Below are positions 17,652-27,761 of a DNA stretch of 64,000 nt, piece by piece. Where the stretch lies: the NCBI RefSeq assembly GCF_030687895.1, contig NZ_CP117452.1, positions 1,195,501 to 1,259,500 on the forward strand. Reading direction: 5' to 3'. Below the pieces are notes generated by a model. It had not been told where the DNA came from. It made no database searches and saw only the letters and a program-made list of their open reading frames with translations. Made by a program: the position numbers and the translations under genes. Position 1 is the stretch's first letter; each line of letters starts with the position of its first letter. The stretch is from Pseudomonas sp. FP198 (GTDB lineage Bacteria > Pseudomonadota > Gammaproteobacteria > Pseudomonadales > Pseudomonadaceae).

Positions 17652-19109
17652 CTACAGATGCTGGCCGTGGCGGGCCATGATGTGGCGCACCACGCTGTAG
17701 TCCTGAAGCGAATCGCTGGACAGGTCTTTCCCATAGCCCGAGCGTTTCAGGCCGCCGTGGGGCATTTCGCTGACCAGCATGAAATGACTGTTGATCCAGG
17801 TGCAGCCGTATTGCAGCCGCGCCGCCACCTGCATCGCCTTGTCAAGGTTTTGGGTCCAGACCGAGGAGGCCAGGCCGTATTCCGAATCGTTGGCCCAGTC
17901 CACCGCCTGGCTGAGTTCATCGAAACGGGTCACGGTGACCACTGGGCCGAATACTTCGCGCTGGACGATCTCGTCGCTTTGCTTGCAGCCTGCCAACAGC
18001 GTGGGCTGGTAATAGAAACCGGCGCCGGAATGCACCGCCGCGCCGGTGATGCGCTCGATATGCGGCTGGCCGAGGGCACGCTCGACGAAACTGGCGACGC
18101 GGTCGCGCTGGCGGGTGCTGATCAGCGGACCGATTTCGTTGTCGGCGTCGCGCTTGCCGGCAAAACGCAGGCTGCCGACCGCCGCGCCGAGTTCAGCCAC
18201 CAGTTGATCGTGAATCCCGGCCTGGGCGTAGATCCGGCACGCGGCGGTGCAATCCTGGCCGGCGTTGTAATAACCATAGGTACGTACGCCCTCGACCACT
18301 GCCTGCAGGTCGGCGTCGTCACAGACGATCACTGGGGCCTTGCCGCCCAGTTCCAGGTGCGTGCGCTTGAGGGTTTTTGCCGCGGCCTGGAGGATTTTCT
18401 GGCCAGTGACGATATCGCCCGTCAACGAGACCATGCGCACCTTGGGGTGGCTGACCAGATGGCTGCCGACACCTTCGCCGCCACCACAGATGATGTTGAT
18501 GACGCCGCGCGGCAGGATTTCGGCCAGGATCGGCGCAAGGGCCAGGATCGACAGCGGCGTGTGTTCCGAAGGCTTGAACACCAGGGTATTGCCGGCGGCC
18601 AGGGCCGGGGCGATTTTCCAGGCCGCCATCATGATCGGGTAGTTCCAGGGCGCAATGGACGCCACCACGCCAATCGGGTCGCGACGCACCATGCTGGTGT
18701 AGCCGGGCAAGTATTCGCCGCTGAGCTGGCCGGTCTGGCAGCGTACGGCGCCGGCAAAAAAACGGAACACATCCACCGTGGCGCTCAGGTCGTCCTGACG
18801 CGCCAGGTGCAGTGGCTTGCCACAGTTCAGGGATTCGAGACGGGCCAGGTAATCGGCGTTTTTTTCGACAGCGCCGGCGATGTCCAACAGCAGGTTCGAG
18901 CGTTGTTGCGGCGTGGTGCGCGACCAGCCGTCAAAGGCTTGATGAGCCGCAAGGATAGCGGCTTCGACCTGTTCGGTACTGGCCTCGGCGATGTGGGCGA
19001 GCACTTCACCGGTGGCCGGGTTGAGGATCGGCTCGACAACGCCCTCGCCGGGTACGCTTTCGCCGTCGATCAGCAACGCTGTACATAATGGGATTTGCGT
19101 GCCGGCCAT
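17652..19109 (-). CDS. Second gamma-aminobutyraldehyde dehydrogenase-type enzyme
   Basis: 485 residues, plainly paralogous to the 474-residue enzyme at the far end of the same gene run. Shared blocks include [32 protein letters not shown] (Glu253) and [14 protein letters not shown] (Cys287). It carries an N-terminal extension of about 10 residues ([16 protein letters not shown]). It sits 90 bases upstream of ydcS on the same strand, so both enzymes flank the transporter. A different aldehyde chain length (for example 3-aminopropanal) would explain two copies, but this is inference. Confidence 0.85.
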   Translation of the reverse strand: MAGTQIPLCTALLIDGESVPGEGVVEPILNPATGEVLAHIAEASTEQVEAAILAAHQAFDGWSRTTPQQRSNLLLDIAGAVEKNADYLARLESLNCGKPLHLARQDDLSATVDVFRFFAGAVRCQTGQLSGEYLPGYTSMVRRDPIGVVASIAPWNYPIMMAAWKIAPALAAGNTLVFKPSEHTPLSILALAPILAEILPRGVINIICGGGEGVGSHLVSHPKVRMVSLTGDIVTGQKILQAAAKTLKRTHLELGGKAPVIVCDDADLQAVVEGVRTYGYYNAGQDCTAACRIYAQAGIHDQLVAELGAAVGSLRFAGKRDADNEIGPLISTRQRDRVASFVERALGQPHIERITGAAVHSGAGFYYQPTLLAGCKQSDEIVQREVFGPVVTVTRFDELSQAVDWANDSEYGLASSVWTQNLDKAMQVAARLQYGCTWINSHFMLVSEMPHGGLKRSGYGKDLSSDSLQDYSVVRHIMARHGQHL

Positions 19110-19140
19110 TTTTTATAGATCTCAGTTTTACCGAAAACCT

Positions 19141-19227
19141 GTGGGAGCGAGCCTGCTCGCGAAGGCGGTATGACAGGCAGCATTAAATTGACTGAAAAAC
19201 CGCTATCGCGAGCAAGCTCGCTCCCAC
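19141..19227. repeat. REP pair between the LysR gene and the aldehyde dehydrogenase
   Basis: A mixed pair: the left unit has the CCTG variant and the right unit the CAAGCTCG variant. It starts 31 bases upstream of the dehydrogenase ATG. Confidence 0.9.
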
Positions 19228-19319
19228 AATGACTCCCACCAATTGGATTGTGGTGATGCAGCAAGACTAGTGCCCAGCCACTAAGCCGACAAATTCGAAA
19301 TACTCAAGGGAGCATTCGA

Positions 19320-20231
19320 TTAAATAGATGGCTTGCGTCCGTGGGGCTGTTCGCGGGCAACGGCCAGGAACGGGTCGACCGAGGCCGGGCGTGCCGTGCC
19401 CCGGCGCCAGGCGAGTCCGACATCCAGCGTCTGGTTGAGGTCGGCGATGGGCCGTGCCTCGATGATGTCGCCTTCCAGCGACCATGGGCGGTAGGTCATG
19501 TCCGGTTGGATTGATACCCCCAGCCCGGCCGCCACCAGGCTGCGCACCGCTTCGGTCGAGGCGGTACGCAGGGTGATCTGCGGTTGCAGGCCGGCACCGC
19601 GCCACAGGCGTTGCGCGTTGCGATCCATCTCGTCGACGTTCAGTTGGATCAACGGCTCGCGAGCCACATCCGCCAGGTTGATGCTGTCGTGTTCGAGCAA
19701 CGGATGCTGGGCCGGCAGCCACAAACGATGGGGCGAGTGGGTCAACACTTCGGTCTGCAGGGCGTGGCGGTCTTCCAGGTTGGACAGGATCAGCACGCCG
19801 ACGTCGATCTCGCCGCTGACCAGCAGATGTTCGATATAGGGGCGTTCGTCTTCCATCACGCGGATGGCCACGTTGGGGTAAGCGCGCTGGAAACGGGTTA
19901 AAAGGTCCGCCAGATAGTACCCGGCGACCAGGCTGGTCACGCCGATGGTGACCTGGCCGGCCACCTGATCGGTGCTTTGTTGCAGGCTGCGCTTGGCGTT
20001 GTCGACGGTGGCGAGTATCAGGTGCGCCTGACGCAGGAACTGATGCCCCTGGTGGGTGAGCGTCATGCCCTTGGCGTGACGGTTGAACAGGCTGACGCCG
20101 ATTTCCTCTTCCAGTTGCTGGATGGCCAGGGTCAGGGTGGACTGGGAAATGAACGCGGTTTGCGCGGCGGCGGAAATCGAACCGGTTTCGGCTACCGCGA
20201 TGAAATGACGGATCTGGCGCAGGGTCATCAT
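19320..20231 (-). CDS. LysR-family transcription regulator
   Basis: 303 residues. An N-terminal winged helix-turn-helix (about 1-60: LRQIRHFIAVAETGSISAAAQ, ISQSTLTLAIQQLEEEIG, LFNRH) is followed by a linker helix and a two-lobed effector domain (about 90-290). It lies directly upstream of the dehydrogenase-ydc run in the same orientation, and is divergent from the TerB-family gene. Most LysR proteins regulate a divergent gene, yet the functional neighbour here is downstream. Control of polyamine catabolism is plausible but unproven. Confidence 0.88.
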   Translation of the reverse strand: MMTLRQIRHFIAVAETGSISAAAQTAFISQSTLTLAIQQLEEEIGVSLFNRHAKGMTLTHQGHQFLRQAHLILATVDNAKRSLQQSTDQVAGQVTIGVTSLVAGYYLADLLTRFQRAYPNVAIRVMEDERPYIEHLLVSGEIDVGVLILSNLEDRHALQTEVLTHSPHRLWLPAQHPLLEHDSINLADVAREPLIQLNVDEMDRNAQRLWRGAGLQPQITLRTASTEAVRSLVAAGLGVSIQPDMTYRPWSLEGDIIEARPIADLNQTLDVGLAWRRGTARPASVDPFLAVAREQPHGRKPSI

Positions 20232-20427
20232 TGGTGGATACCCAGGAGACGAATTTATCGATGTCCTGGAGTGTATATCGTTTTTATCGAATGACTGCGG
20301 CTGCCTTCAAATCAGCGTCGAGCCCGTAGGCAACATCTCGAAGCAATCTGGCCAAGGGCGGTGGGGCACTTTCGATCTACGCTGGGGGCCTTATGATCCA
20401 GTTAACCCGAATGCGTGGAGGCAGCAA

Positions 20428-21138
20428 ATGAACACCCGTGGATTGCTCGATCAGTTACTCAAGTCCGGTCAGGAAATGTTGCAGAACAAGGCCGGCGGCT
20501 CCCAGGGCAAGTCGTCCGGCGGTCTGGGTGGTTTGCTCGGCGGCTCCGGCAACCTCGGCGGAATGCTCTCCGGCGCAGGGGGCGGGGCGCTGGCGGCCAG
20601 CGCCATGGGGTTGCTGCTGGGCAACAAGAAAGCCCGTAACTTTGGTGGCAAGGCCCTGACGTATGGCGGCCTGGCTGCATTGGGTGTGATTGCCTACAAG
20701 GCTTACGGCAACTGGCAGGCCCAGCAGGGCAATGCGCCGAAAACCGAACCGCAGACCCTCGACCGCGTCCCACCGGCTCAGGTCGAGCAGCACAGTCAGG
20801 CGATCCTCAAGGCCCTGGTCGCGGCGGCCAAGGCCGACGGCCATGTGGACGAACGCGAGCGTCAACTGATCGAAGGCGAATTCACCAAGCTCGACAACGA
20901 CCAGGAACTGCAACACTGGCTGCACGCCGAGCTCAACAAACCGCTGGATCCCGGCGACGTCGCCCGGGCGGCCAGCACACCGGAAATCGCCGCCGAAATG
21001 TACATCGCCAGCGTGATGCTGGTGGATGAGGAGAACTTCATGGAGAAATCCTACCTCGACGAACTGGCGCGACAACTCAAGCTGGAACCTGGACTGAAGG
21101 CGGAACTGGAGAAGCAGGTGCGTCAGGCGGCTGCCTGA
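20428..21138 (+). CDS. TerB-family / DUF533 inner-membrane-associated protein (YebE-like)
   Basis: 236 residues. A glycine-rich N-terminal part (about 20-65, GGLGGLLGGSGNLGGML) leads to a hydrophobic stretch (ALTYGGLAALGVIAYKAYGNW, about 74-94). A C-terminal TerB-like helical domain has AAAKADGHVDERERQLIEGE with acidic residues suited to metal binding. This is the DUF533/YebE architecture; YebE is linked to envelope stress in enterobacteria. ATG preceded by GGAGGCAGCAA. Monocistronic. Confidence 0.85.
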   Translation: MNTRGLLDQLLKSGQEMLQNKAGGSQGKSSGGLGGLLGGSGNLGGMLSGAGGGALAASAMGLLLGNKKARNFGGKALTYGGLAALGVIAYKAYGNWQAQQGNAPKTEPQTLDRVPPAQVEQHSQAILKALVAAAKADGHVDERERQLIEGEFTKLDNDQELQHWLHAELNKPLDPGDVARAASTPEIAAEMYIASVMLVDEENFMEKSYLDELARQLKLEPGLKAELEKQVRQAAA

Positions 21139-21195
21139 TCCTTACCCAAGGATATTTTTTTGGTGTTTGAACAATAATTGCCCACCCCTTTCCCT

Positions 21196-21281
21196 GTGGG
21201 AGCGAGCTTGCTCGCGATGGCGTCCGGCCAGTCGATATGTATTCACTGACCCACCGCTATCGCGAGCAAGCTCGCTCCCGC
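21196..21281. repeat. REP pair upstream of wspA
   Basis: CTTG-type unit followed by its inverse; the right end reads CTCGCTCCCGC, one base off the standard CCCAC. It lies about 90 bases before the wsp promoter candidate. Confidence 0.9.
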
Positions 21282-21368
21282 AGGAGCAGCGCTCAACCTG
21301 AAAAATCACGATCCTCGGCTTCGTCAAATTCCCCCAGACCGCCATACAGACGCACCACCACCCTCGGC

Positions 21369-21374
21369 TATACT
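21369..21374 (+). promoter_or_regulatory. Candidate -10 element of the wsp operon
   Basis: TATACT in the context CGGCTATACTCCCGG, 31 bases before the wspA start codon. The -35 at about 21346-21351 is a poor match, so the assignment rests on the -10 alone. Confidence 0.4.
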
Positions 21375-21405
21375 CCCGGCAATTCAAAGTACCCGAGGTT
21401 TTCCT

Positions 21406-23028
21406 GTGAAGAACTGGACGTTGCGCCAACGCATTCTGGCGAGTTTTGCGGTGATTATCGCCATCATGTTGCTGATGGTGGTGGTCACTTACTCGCGGTT
21501 GTTGAAGATCGAGGCCAGTGAACAGGAAGTACGTACCGACGCCGTTCCAGGGGTGTATTACAGTTCCATGATCCGTGGGGGCTGGGTCGACAGTTACGTC
21601 AAGACCCAGCAGCTCGTGGGACTGTCCGATCAGCGGGAAATCACCGACGAAGACAAGGCGCTCTATCAGCGGTACGAGCAGCATCTGCGCGATGAAATGC
21701 AGCAATACCAGAAGCTGATCCAGGACCCGGCCGACCAGGCCTCTTTCGATGAATTCGAAGTCAATCACCAGGACTTCAACAAAGCCCTGGCCAAGGTACT
21801 GGACCTGTACCAGCGCAAGGATTACCAAGGCGCCCGGCTGGCGGTGGAGAAAGACCTGACGCCTGCGTGGCTAGAGGGTCGCGGGCACTTGAACCAGATC
21901 ATCGAGCGCAATCGTGAGTTGGCTGAGCAGGCCGCCCTGACCATCGGCCGTGCGGTGACAGCCGCCGAGGTCGCCATGGGCCTGTCCTTTGTCGTCGCGG
22001 TGCTGGTGGCTGTTCTTTGCGGCCTGTTGCTGATGCGCGCGATCATGGCGCCGATGAGCCGCATCGTCGAGATACTCGATGTCATGCGCAGCGGCGATTT
22101 GAGCGGACGCCTGAACCTGGCGCGCAAAGACGAATTCGGCGCTGTGGAGACCGGCTTCAACGACATGATGGCCGAGTTGACGTCGCTGGTGTCCCAGGCC
22201 CAGCGTTCCTCGGTGCAGGTCACCACCTCGGTGACCGAGATCGCCGCGACCTCACGGCAGCAACAGGCCACGGCCACCGAAACCGCCGCCACCACCACCG
22301 AGATCGGTGCGACGTCCCGTGAAATCGCCGCCACCTCTCGCGACCTGGTGCGCACCATGACCGAAGTCTCCAGCGCCGCCGACCAGGCCTCGGTCGCCGC
22401 CGGCTCAGGTCAGCAAGGCCTGGCGCGCATGGAAGAGACCATGCATTCGGTGATGGGCGCCGCCGACCTGGTGAACGCCAAGCTGGCGATCCTCAACGAG
22501 AAGGCCGGCAACATCAACCAAGTGGTGGTGACCATCGTCAAGGTTGCCGACCAGACCAACCTGTTGTCGCTCAACGCCGCCATCGAGGCCGAGAAAGCCG
22601 GTGAGTACGGGCGCGGTTTCGCCGTGGTCGCCACAGAGGTGCGGCGCCTGGCCGATCAGACCGCTGTCGCCACCTACGACATCGAGCAGATGGTGCGCGA
22701 GATCCAGTCCGCTGTCTCGGCTGGTGTGATGGGCATGGACAAATTTTCCGAAGAAGTGCGCCGTGGCATGGCCGAGGTACAGCAGATCGGCGAGCAATTG
22801 TCGCAGATCATCCATCAGGTCCAGGCGCTGGCGCCGCGGGTGTTGATGGTCAACGAAGGCATGCAGGCCCAGGCCACCGGTGCCGAGCAGATCAATCACG
22901 CCCTGGTGCAACTGGGCGATGCCAGCAGCCAGACCGTGGAGTCCCTGCGCCAGGCCAGTTCCGCCATCGACGAGCTCAGCCAGGTGGCCGTGGGCCTGCG
23001 CAGCGGCGTCTCGCGTTTCAAAGTCTGA
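21406..23028 (+). CDS. wspA: Wsp surface-sensing methyl-accepting receptor
   Basis: 540 residues. Inner-membrane receptor of the Wsp system, which senses surface contact or envelope stress and signals to WspE. First span about 11-29, periplasmic four-helix-type domain about 30-188, second span about 190-210, HAMP about 211-263, then the signalling coiled coil with the hairpin tip [21 protein letters not shown] and [21 protein letters not shown] start with a weak upstream ACCCGAGG. First of seven genes with overlapping or adjacent ends. Confidence 0.95.
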   Translation: MKNWTLRQRILASFAVIIAIMLLMVVVTYSRLLKIEASEQEVRTDAVPGVYYSSMIRGGWVDSYVKTQQLVGLSDQREITDEDKALYQRYEQHLRDEMQQYQKLIQDPADQASFDEFEVNHQDFNKALAKVLDLYQRKDYQGARLAVEKDLTPAWLEGRGHLNQIIERNRELAEQAALTIGRAVTAAEVAMGLSFVVAVLVAVLCGLLLMRAIMAPMSRIVEILDVMRSGDLSGRLNLARKDEFGAVETGFNDMMAELTSLVSQAQRSSVQVTTSVTEIAATSRQQQATATETAATTTEIGATSREIAATSRDLVRTMTEVSSAADQASVAAGSGQQGLARMEETMHSVMGAADLVNAKLAILNEKAGNINQVVVTIVKVADQTNLLSLNAAIEAEKAGEYGRGFAVVATEVRRLADQTAVATYDIEQMVREIQSAVSAGVMGMDKFSEEVRRGMAEVQQIGEQLSQIIHQVQALAPRVLMVNEGMQAQATGAEQINHALVQLGDASSQTVESLRQASSAIDELSQVAVGLRSGVSRFKV

Positions 23029-23564
23029 TGAGCGATTTCGACGCCCGACGCGGTACCGGGCCGGCGGCCCGGCAGGCGTTGTTCCTGGTGTTTTGCATCG
23101 GTAACGAGCGCTACGCCCTGCAAGCCATCGATGTGGTGGAGGTGCTGCCGCGCCTGCCGCTCAAGCCGATTGCCCGGACGCCGTCCTGGGTGGCCGGGGT
23201 ATTCGCCTGGCGGGGCCGGGTGGTGCCGGTGCTCGACCTGTGTGCCTTGACCTTCGGCCAGGCCGCCGAGGCGCGCACCAGTACCCGGCTGGTGCTGGTC
23301 AATTACCGGCCCCAGGCGCAGCAAGCAGCGCACGTGCTGGGTTTGATCCTGGAACAGGCCACCGACACCCTGCGTTGTGATCCGGCCGACTTCAAGCCTT
23401 ATGGCCTGGATAATCCCCAGGCGCCTTACCTCGGCCCGGTACGCGAGGATGCCCAAGGAATGCTGCAATGGGTACGAGTCAACGATTTGCTCGATGAGTC
23501 GGTGCGTGCGGTGCTGTTCCCCACGCCGCCGCTGGACCTTGATGGTTTCGAGGATCGGCGATGA
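23028..23564 (+). CDS. wspB: CheW-like adaptor WspB
   Basis: 178 residues, a single CheW domain (about 15-165) with VDVVEVLPRLPLKPIARTP and VAGVFAWRGRVVPVLDL. It couples WspA to the kinase WspE. Its ATG overlaps the wspA stop by one base, and its own end overlaps wspC by four bases. Assignment to WspB rather than WspD follows from order and length. Confidence 0.93.
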   Translation: MSDFDARRGTGPAARQALFLVFCIGNERYALQAIDVVEVLPRLPLKPIARTPSWVAGVFAWRGRVVPVLDLCALTFGQAAEARTSTRLVLVNYRPQAQQAAHVLGLILEQATDTLRCDPADFKPYGLDNPQAPYLGPVREDAQGMLQWVRVNDLLDESVRAVLFPTPPLDLDGFEDRR

Positions 23565-24826
23565 ACAACGACCAGCGTTTTTTCGATTTCCTCAAGGAGC
23601 GCATCGGCCTGGACGTGACGTCCGTCGGCACCGCGATTATCGAGCGGGCCGTGCGCCAGCGCGTCCTTGCCGTGCCCGGCCGGACCACCGATGACTATTG
23701 GCAAAGCCTGCAGCATTCTGCCCAGGAGCAGCAGGCGCTGATCGAAGCGGTGATCGTCCCGGAGACCTGGTTCTTCCGTTATCCCGAATCCTTCGCGACG
23801 CTGGGGCGACTGGCCTCCCAGCGCCTCGCTGCGATCAAGCACCTGCGCGCGCTGCGCATCCTCAGCCTGCCGTGCTCCACCGGCGAAGAGCCGTATTCGA
23901 TCGCCATGGCCCTGTTCGACGCAGGCCTCGGGCCGCATCAGTTCAAAGTCGATGCAATGGACGTCAGCCCGCTGTCGGTTGATAAAGCCCGGCAAGCGCG
24001 TTACGGCAGGAACTCCTTCCGTGGCGCGGACCTGGGGTTTCGTGAACGATATTTCAGTGCCGAGGAGGACGGCTATTACCTCGATGAGCGCATACGTGAA
24101 CAAGTGCGCCTGCAAGTGGGCAACCTCTTGGATCCGGCCTTGCTGGTGAATGAGGCGCCGTATGATTTTGTGTTCTGTCGCAACCTGCTGATCTATTTCG
24201 ACCAACCGACCCAGCAACAGGTATTCGAGGTGCTCAAGCGCCTGACCCATCAGGACGGCGTGTTGTTCATCGGCCCCGCCGAGGGCAGTTTGCTCGGGCG
24301 GTTGGGCATGCGCTCGATCGGCATCCCCCAGTCGTTCGCCTTCAGCCGCCAGGGCGCGCCCGAGCCGCAACCGCTGCCAACACTGTTGCCAAGTCCGTTG
24401 CCGATTCGCCAGCCGCCACCACGAGCCGCTGCGCCGCCGCTTCAGCGTCGACCGTTTGCAGCCAGCGTGACGCCGATCGCCCCACCGAGGAGCAGCGACG
24501 CGATGACCTTGCTGGCCAATATCGCCGCCCTGGCCAACGGCGGCAAAAGCGCTGAGGCCCGTGCGGCTTGCGAAGAGTATTTGCGCAGCCATGCGCCCAG
24601 TGCGCAGGTGTTCTATTGGCTGGGCCTGCTCAGCGACATGGCCGGCAACGCGCTCGAGGCCCAGGGTTTTTATCGCAAGGCGTTGTATCTTGAACCGCAA
24701 CACGCCGAGGCCCTGGTGCATCTGGCGGCGCTGCTGGCATCCCAGGGCGACGTGGCCGGTGCCCGTCGATTGCAGGAACGTGCGGCCCGCGGTGGGCGCC
24801 CGGTTGAGAGTGAGCGCAAACGATGA
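23561..24826 (+). CDS. wspC: CheR-type methyltransferase WspC
   Basis: 421 residues. SAM-dependent methylation of glutamates on WspA, the adaptation step opposing WspF. The CheR domain (about 1-270) shows ETWFFRYPESF, LSLPCSTGEEPYSIAM (SAM loop) and DFVFCRNLLIYFDQPTQ. A proline-rich linker (about 270-305) precedes a tetratricopeptide region (about 325-410, including AQVFYWLGLLSDMAGN and EPQHAEALVHLAAL), the usual C-terminal addition in WspC. Overlaps its neighbours by four bases. Confidence 0.94.
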   Translation: MNNDQRFFDFLKERIGLDVTSVGTAIIERAVRQRVLAVPGRTTDDYWQSLQHSAQEQQALIEAVIVPETWFFRYPESFATLGRLASQRLAAIKHLRALRILSLPCSTGEEPYSIAMALFDAGLGPHQFKVDAMDVSPLSVDKARQARYGRNSFRGADLGFRERYFSAEEDGYYLDERIREQVRLQVGNLLDPALLVNEAPYDFVFCRNLLIYFDQPTQQQVFEVLKRLTHQDGVLFIGPAEGSLLGRLGMRSIGIPQSFAFSRQGAPEPQPLPTLLPSPLPIRQPPPRAAAPPLQRRPFAASVTPIAPPRSSDAMTLLANIAALANGGKSAEARAACEEYLRSHAPSAQVFYWLGLLSDMAGNALEAQGFYRKALYLEPQHAEALVHLAALLASQGDVAGARRLQERAARGGRPVESERKR

Positions 24827-25494
24827 GTGGTTCGGCTTCCTATAACGTGACTCATGACGATGCCCAGGCCATCGATGACTGCTGGAACCGCATCGGGGTC
24901 CATGGCGACAAGACTTGCCCGTTGCTGGTCGAGCATATCCATTGCCGCAACTGCTCGGTGTACTCGGCGGCGGCCACCCGTTTGCTCGACCGTTATGCCC
25001 TGCGCCAGGATGATCGAGAACTGGCTCTTGCGCCGGTCGACAATGACATCGTCACGCGCTCGGTGTTGATGTTCCGCCTGGGCGAAGAATGGTTGGGCTT
25101 GAGTACTCGCAGCCTGGTGGAAGTGGCGCCGTTGCAGCCGATCCATTCGCTGCCGCACCAGCGTTCGAGGGCCTTGCTCGGCGTTGCGAATGTGCGCGGC
25201 GCCCTGGTGGCCTGCCTGTCGCTAGTCGAGTTGTTGGGGCTGGAGCCTGGCTCGGCCGCGCCTGCTGGCGGGCGAATCATGCCGCGCATGCTGATTATCG
25301 CCGCCCAGGGCGGACCGGTATTGGTGCCGGTGGATGAGGTGGACGGCATTCATGCAATTGACGAACGCATCCTGGCGGGTGCTTCGCAATCGGCGGGCAA
25401 GTACACCCGTGGCGTGTTGCAGTACAAAGGCCGCAGCCTGCGTTGGCTGGATGAAGAGCAGTTGTTGTCCGCCGTGTCCCGGAGCCTGTCATGA
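24823..25494 (+). CDS. wspD: CheW-like adaptor WspD
   Basis: 223 residues. An N-terminal region with the cysteine motif HCRNCSVYSAAATRLLDR (about 44-61) is followed by a CheW domain (about 85-215) with GEEWLGLSTRSLVEVAPL and LLGVANVRGALVACLSL. It is the second adaptor of the array. The Cys-x2-Cys arrangement before the domain is a recurring WspD feature and may bind a metal or be structural. Overlaps wspC and wspE by four bases each. Confidence 0.93.
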   Translation: MSGSASYNVTHDDAQAIDDCWNRIGVHGDKTCPLLVEHIHCRNCSVYSAAATRLLDRYALRQDDRELALAPVDNDIVTRSVLMFRLGEEWLGLSTRSLVEVAPLQPIHSLPHQRSRALLGVANVRGALVACLSLVELLGLEPGSAAPAGGRIMPRMLIIAAQGGPVLVPVDEVDGIHAIDERILAGASQSAGKYTRGVLQYKGRSLRWLDEEQLLSAVSRSLS

Positions 25495-27761
25495 CCCCCG
25501 ATCAGATGCGCGACGCCTCGTTGCTCGAACTGTTCAGCCTGGAAGCCGAGGCGCAGACACAGGTGCTCAGCGCCGGCCTGCTGGCCCTGGAGCGTGACCC
25601 GACCCAGGCTGACCACCTTGAGTCATGCATGCGCGCGGCCCACTCGCTCAAGGGCGCCGCGCGAATCGTCGGGATCCCCGCCGGAGTCAGCGTGGCCCAT
25701 GTCATGGAAGATTGCCTGGTCAGTGCCCAGGAACGCCGCCTGGTCTTGCGTGCCGAGCATATCGATGCCTTGCTGCAAGGCACCGACCTGCTGACGCGCA
25801 TCGCGACCCCAGGCAACAGCGTCGGCGCCGAGGACATCGAGGCCTATGTCGCGTTATTGGGGCGCCTGCTGGATCCTGCCGCTGCGGCGGCTTCAACCAC
25901 CAGGTCGCCGACCAGCGAGATACCCCTCGAGCCCATGCGGGTCGAGATGCCTGAGCCTGTGCCCGCGCCCATGGAGCCTGGAGAACCGGCGGCCAGGAAA
26001 AAGCATGTCACCGAGGAGGGCGAACGGGTCTTGCGGGTCACTGCCGGGCGCCTCAACAGCCTGTTGGACCTGTCGAGCAAGTCGCTGGTCGAAAGCCAGC
26101 GTCTCAAGCCTTGGCTGGCGACCCTGCTGCGGCTCAAGCGCCAGCAAGGCAATGGGCTGCGTGCTCTTGAAGACCTGAATGTGCATCTCAAGGACCATGC
26201 CTTGAGTTTGCAGGCCCAGGAGGCGCTCAACGATGCCCGGCGCTTGTTGGCGGAAACCCAGCAGATCCTGGCGCAAAAAACCGCTGAGCTGGATGAGTTT
26301 GCCTGGCAGGCCGGCCAGCGCGCACAAGTGTTATACGACACGGCGCTGGCCTGCCGCATGCGCCCGTTTGCCGATGTGCTTGCGGGCCAGGCGCGGATGG
26401 TTCGTGACCTGGGACGCAGCCTGGGCAAACAGGTACGCCTGGAAATCGAAGGCGAGAAAACCCAGGTCGATCGCGATGTACTGGAAAAACTCGAAGCGCC
26501 CCTGACTCACCTGCTGCGCAACGCCGTCGACCACGGCATCGAGACGCCGGAGCAACGGCTGTTGGCGGGCAAACCCGCCGAAGGCCTGATCCGCTTGCGT
26601 GCCTCGCACCAGGCCGGCCTGCTGGTGCTGGAGTTGGCGGACGACGGTGCCGGCGTGGATCTGGAACGGGTGCGCCGCAGCGTGGTGGAGCGTGGTCTTT
26701 CTCCCGAACACGCCGCCGCCAGCCTGAGCGAAGAAGAACTGCTGACTTTCCTGTTCCTGCCCGGCTTCAGCCTGCGGGACAAGGTCACCGAGGTGTCCGG
26801 GCGCGGTGTCGGCCTGGACGCTGTCCAGCATATGGTCCGGCAGTTGCGTGGCGCAGTGGTGCTGGAGCAGACGGCGGGCACGGGCAGTCGCTTCCACCTT
26901 GAGGTGCCGCTGACGCTTTCGGTGGTGCGCAGCCTGGTGGTGGAAGTCGGCGGCGAGGCCTATGCGTTTCCGTTGGCCCATATCGAACGCATGTGCGACC
27001 TGTCGCCCGAGGACATCGTCCAGGTCGAAGGTCGCCAGCATTTCTGGCATGAAGGCCGCCATGTGGGGTTGGTCGCCGCCACGCAATTGCTCAACCGCCC
27101 GGTAGCGCCCAACAACGGCCAGAGTCTCAAGGTCGTGGTGATCCGCGAGCGCGAAGTGATCTATGGCGTGGCGGTGGAACGCTTCATCGGCGAGCGAACC
27201 CTGGTGGTGCTGCCCCTGGATGAGCGCTTGGGCAAGGTTCAGGACATTTCCGCCGGTGCCTTGCTCGATGACGGCTCGGTGGTGTTGATCGTCGATGTCG
27301 AAGACCTGCTGCGTTCGGTAGAAAAGTTGCTCGACACCGGGCGCCTGGAACGCATCGCCCGGCAGAACGAGGCCCAGGCCCCTCGCAAGCGGATCCTGGT
27401 GGTCGACGACTCGCTGACCGTGCGGGAACTGGAGCGCAAGCTGTTGCTCAATCGAGGCTATGACGTGGCAGTGGCGGTAGACGGCATGGATGGCTGGAAC
27501 GCGTTGCGTTCGGAGGATTTCGACTTGCTCATCACGGACATCGACATGCCGCGCATGGACGGTATCGAACTGGTGTCGCTGCTGCGCCGCGACAACCGCC
27601 TGCAATCGCTGCCGGTGATGGTGGTTTCCTATAAGGATCGCGAGGAAGATCGCCGCCGTGGCCTGGATGCCGGGGCCGACTATTATCTAGCCAAGGCGAG
27701 TTTTCATGACGACGCCTTGCTCGACGCCGTGGTCGAATTGATCGGAGGAGCGCGCGCTTGA
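25491..27761 (+). CDS. wspE: Hybrid CheA-type kinase WspE
   Basis: 756 residues. Phosphorylates WspR and WspF. Domains in order: Hpt with His51 in [10 protein letters not shown]; a linker and dimerisation region (about 175-300); HATPase with [15 protein letters not shown] (N box), [11 protein letters not shown] and GRGVGLDAV; a CheW-like regulatory domain (about 475-610); and a C-terminal receiver (about 630-750) with [15 protein letters not shown] and the phosphoacceptor Asp in [13 protein letters not shown]. All catalytic motifs look intact. Four-base overlaps with wspD and wspF. Confidence 0.95.
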   Translation: MTPDQMRDASLLELFSLEAEAQTQVLSAGLLALERDPTQADHLESCMRAAHSLKGAARIVGIPAGVSVAHVMEDCLVSAQERRLVLRAEHIDALLQGTDLLTRIATPGNSVGAEDIEAYVALLGRLLDPAAAAASTTRSPTSEIPLEPMRVEMPEPVPAPMEPGEPAARKKHVTEEGERVLRVTAGRLNSLLDLSSKSLVESQRLKPWLATLLRLKRQQGNGLRALEDLNVHLKDHALSLQAQEALNDARRLLAETQQILAQKTAELDEFAWQAGQRAQVLYDTALACRMRPFADVLAGQARMVRDLGRSLGKQVRLEIEGEKTQVDRDVLEKLEAPLTHLLRNAVDHGIETPEQRLLAGKPAEGLIRLRASHQAGLLVLELADDGAGVDLERVRRSVVERGLSPEHAAASLSEEELLTFLFLPGFSLRDKVTEVSGRGVGLDAVQHMVRQLRGAVVLEQTAGTGSRFHLEVPLTLSVVRSLVVEVGGEAYAFPLAHIERMCDLSPEDIVQVEGRQHFWHEGRHVGLVAATQLLNRPVAPNNGQSLKVVVIREREVIYGVAVERFIGERTLVVLPLDERLGKVQDISAGALLDDGSVVLIVDVEDLLRSVEKLLDTGRLERIARQNEAQAPRKRILVVDDSLTVRELERKLLLNRGYDVAVAVDGMDGWNALRSEDFDLLITDIDMPRMDGIELVSLLRRDNRLQSLPVMVVSYKDREEDRRRGLDAGADYYLAKASFHDDALLDAVVELIGGARA

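Noticed and set aside
26331..27605. 424-codon open frame opposite wspE
   Set aside because: Antisense to intact kinase, CheW and receiver motifs; composition is His/Gln-rich, as expected of a shadow.
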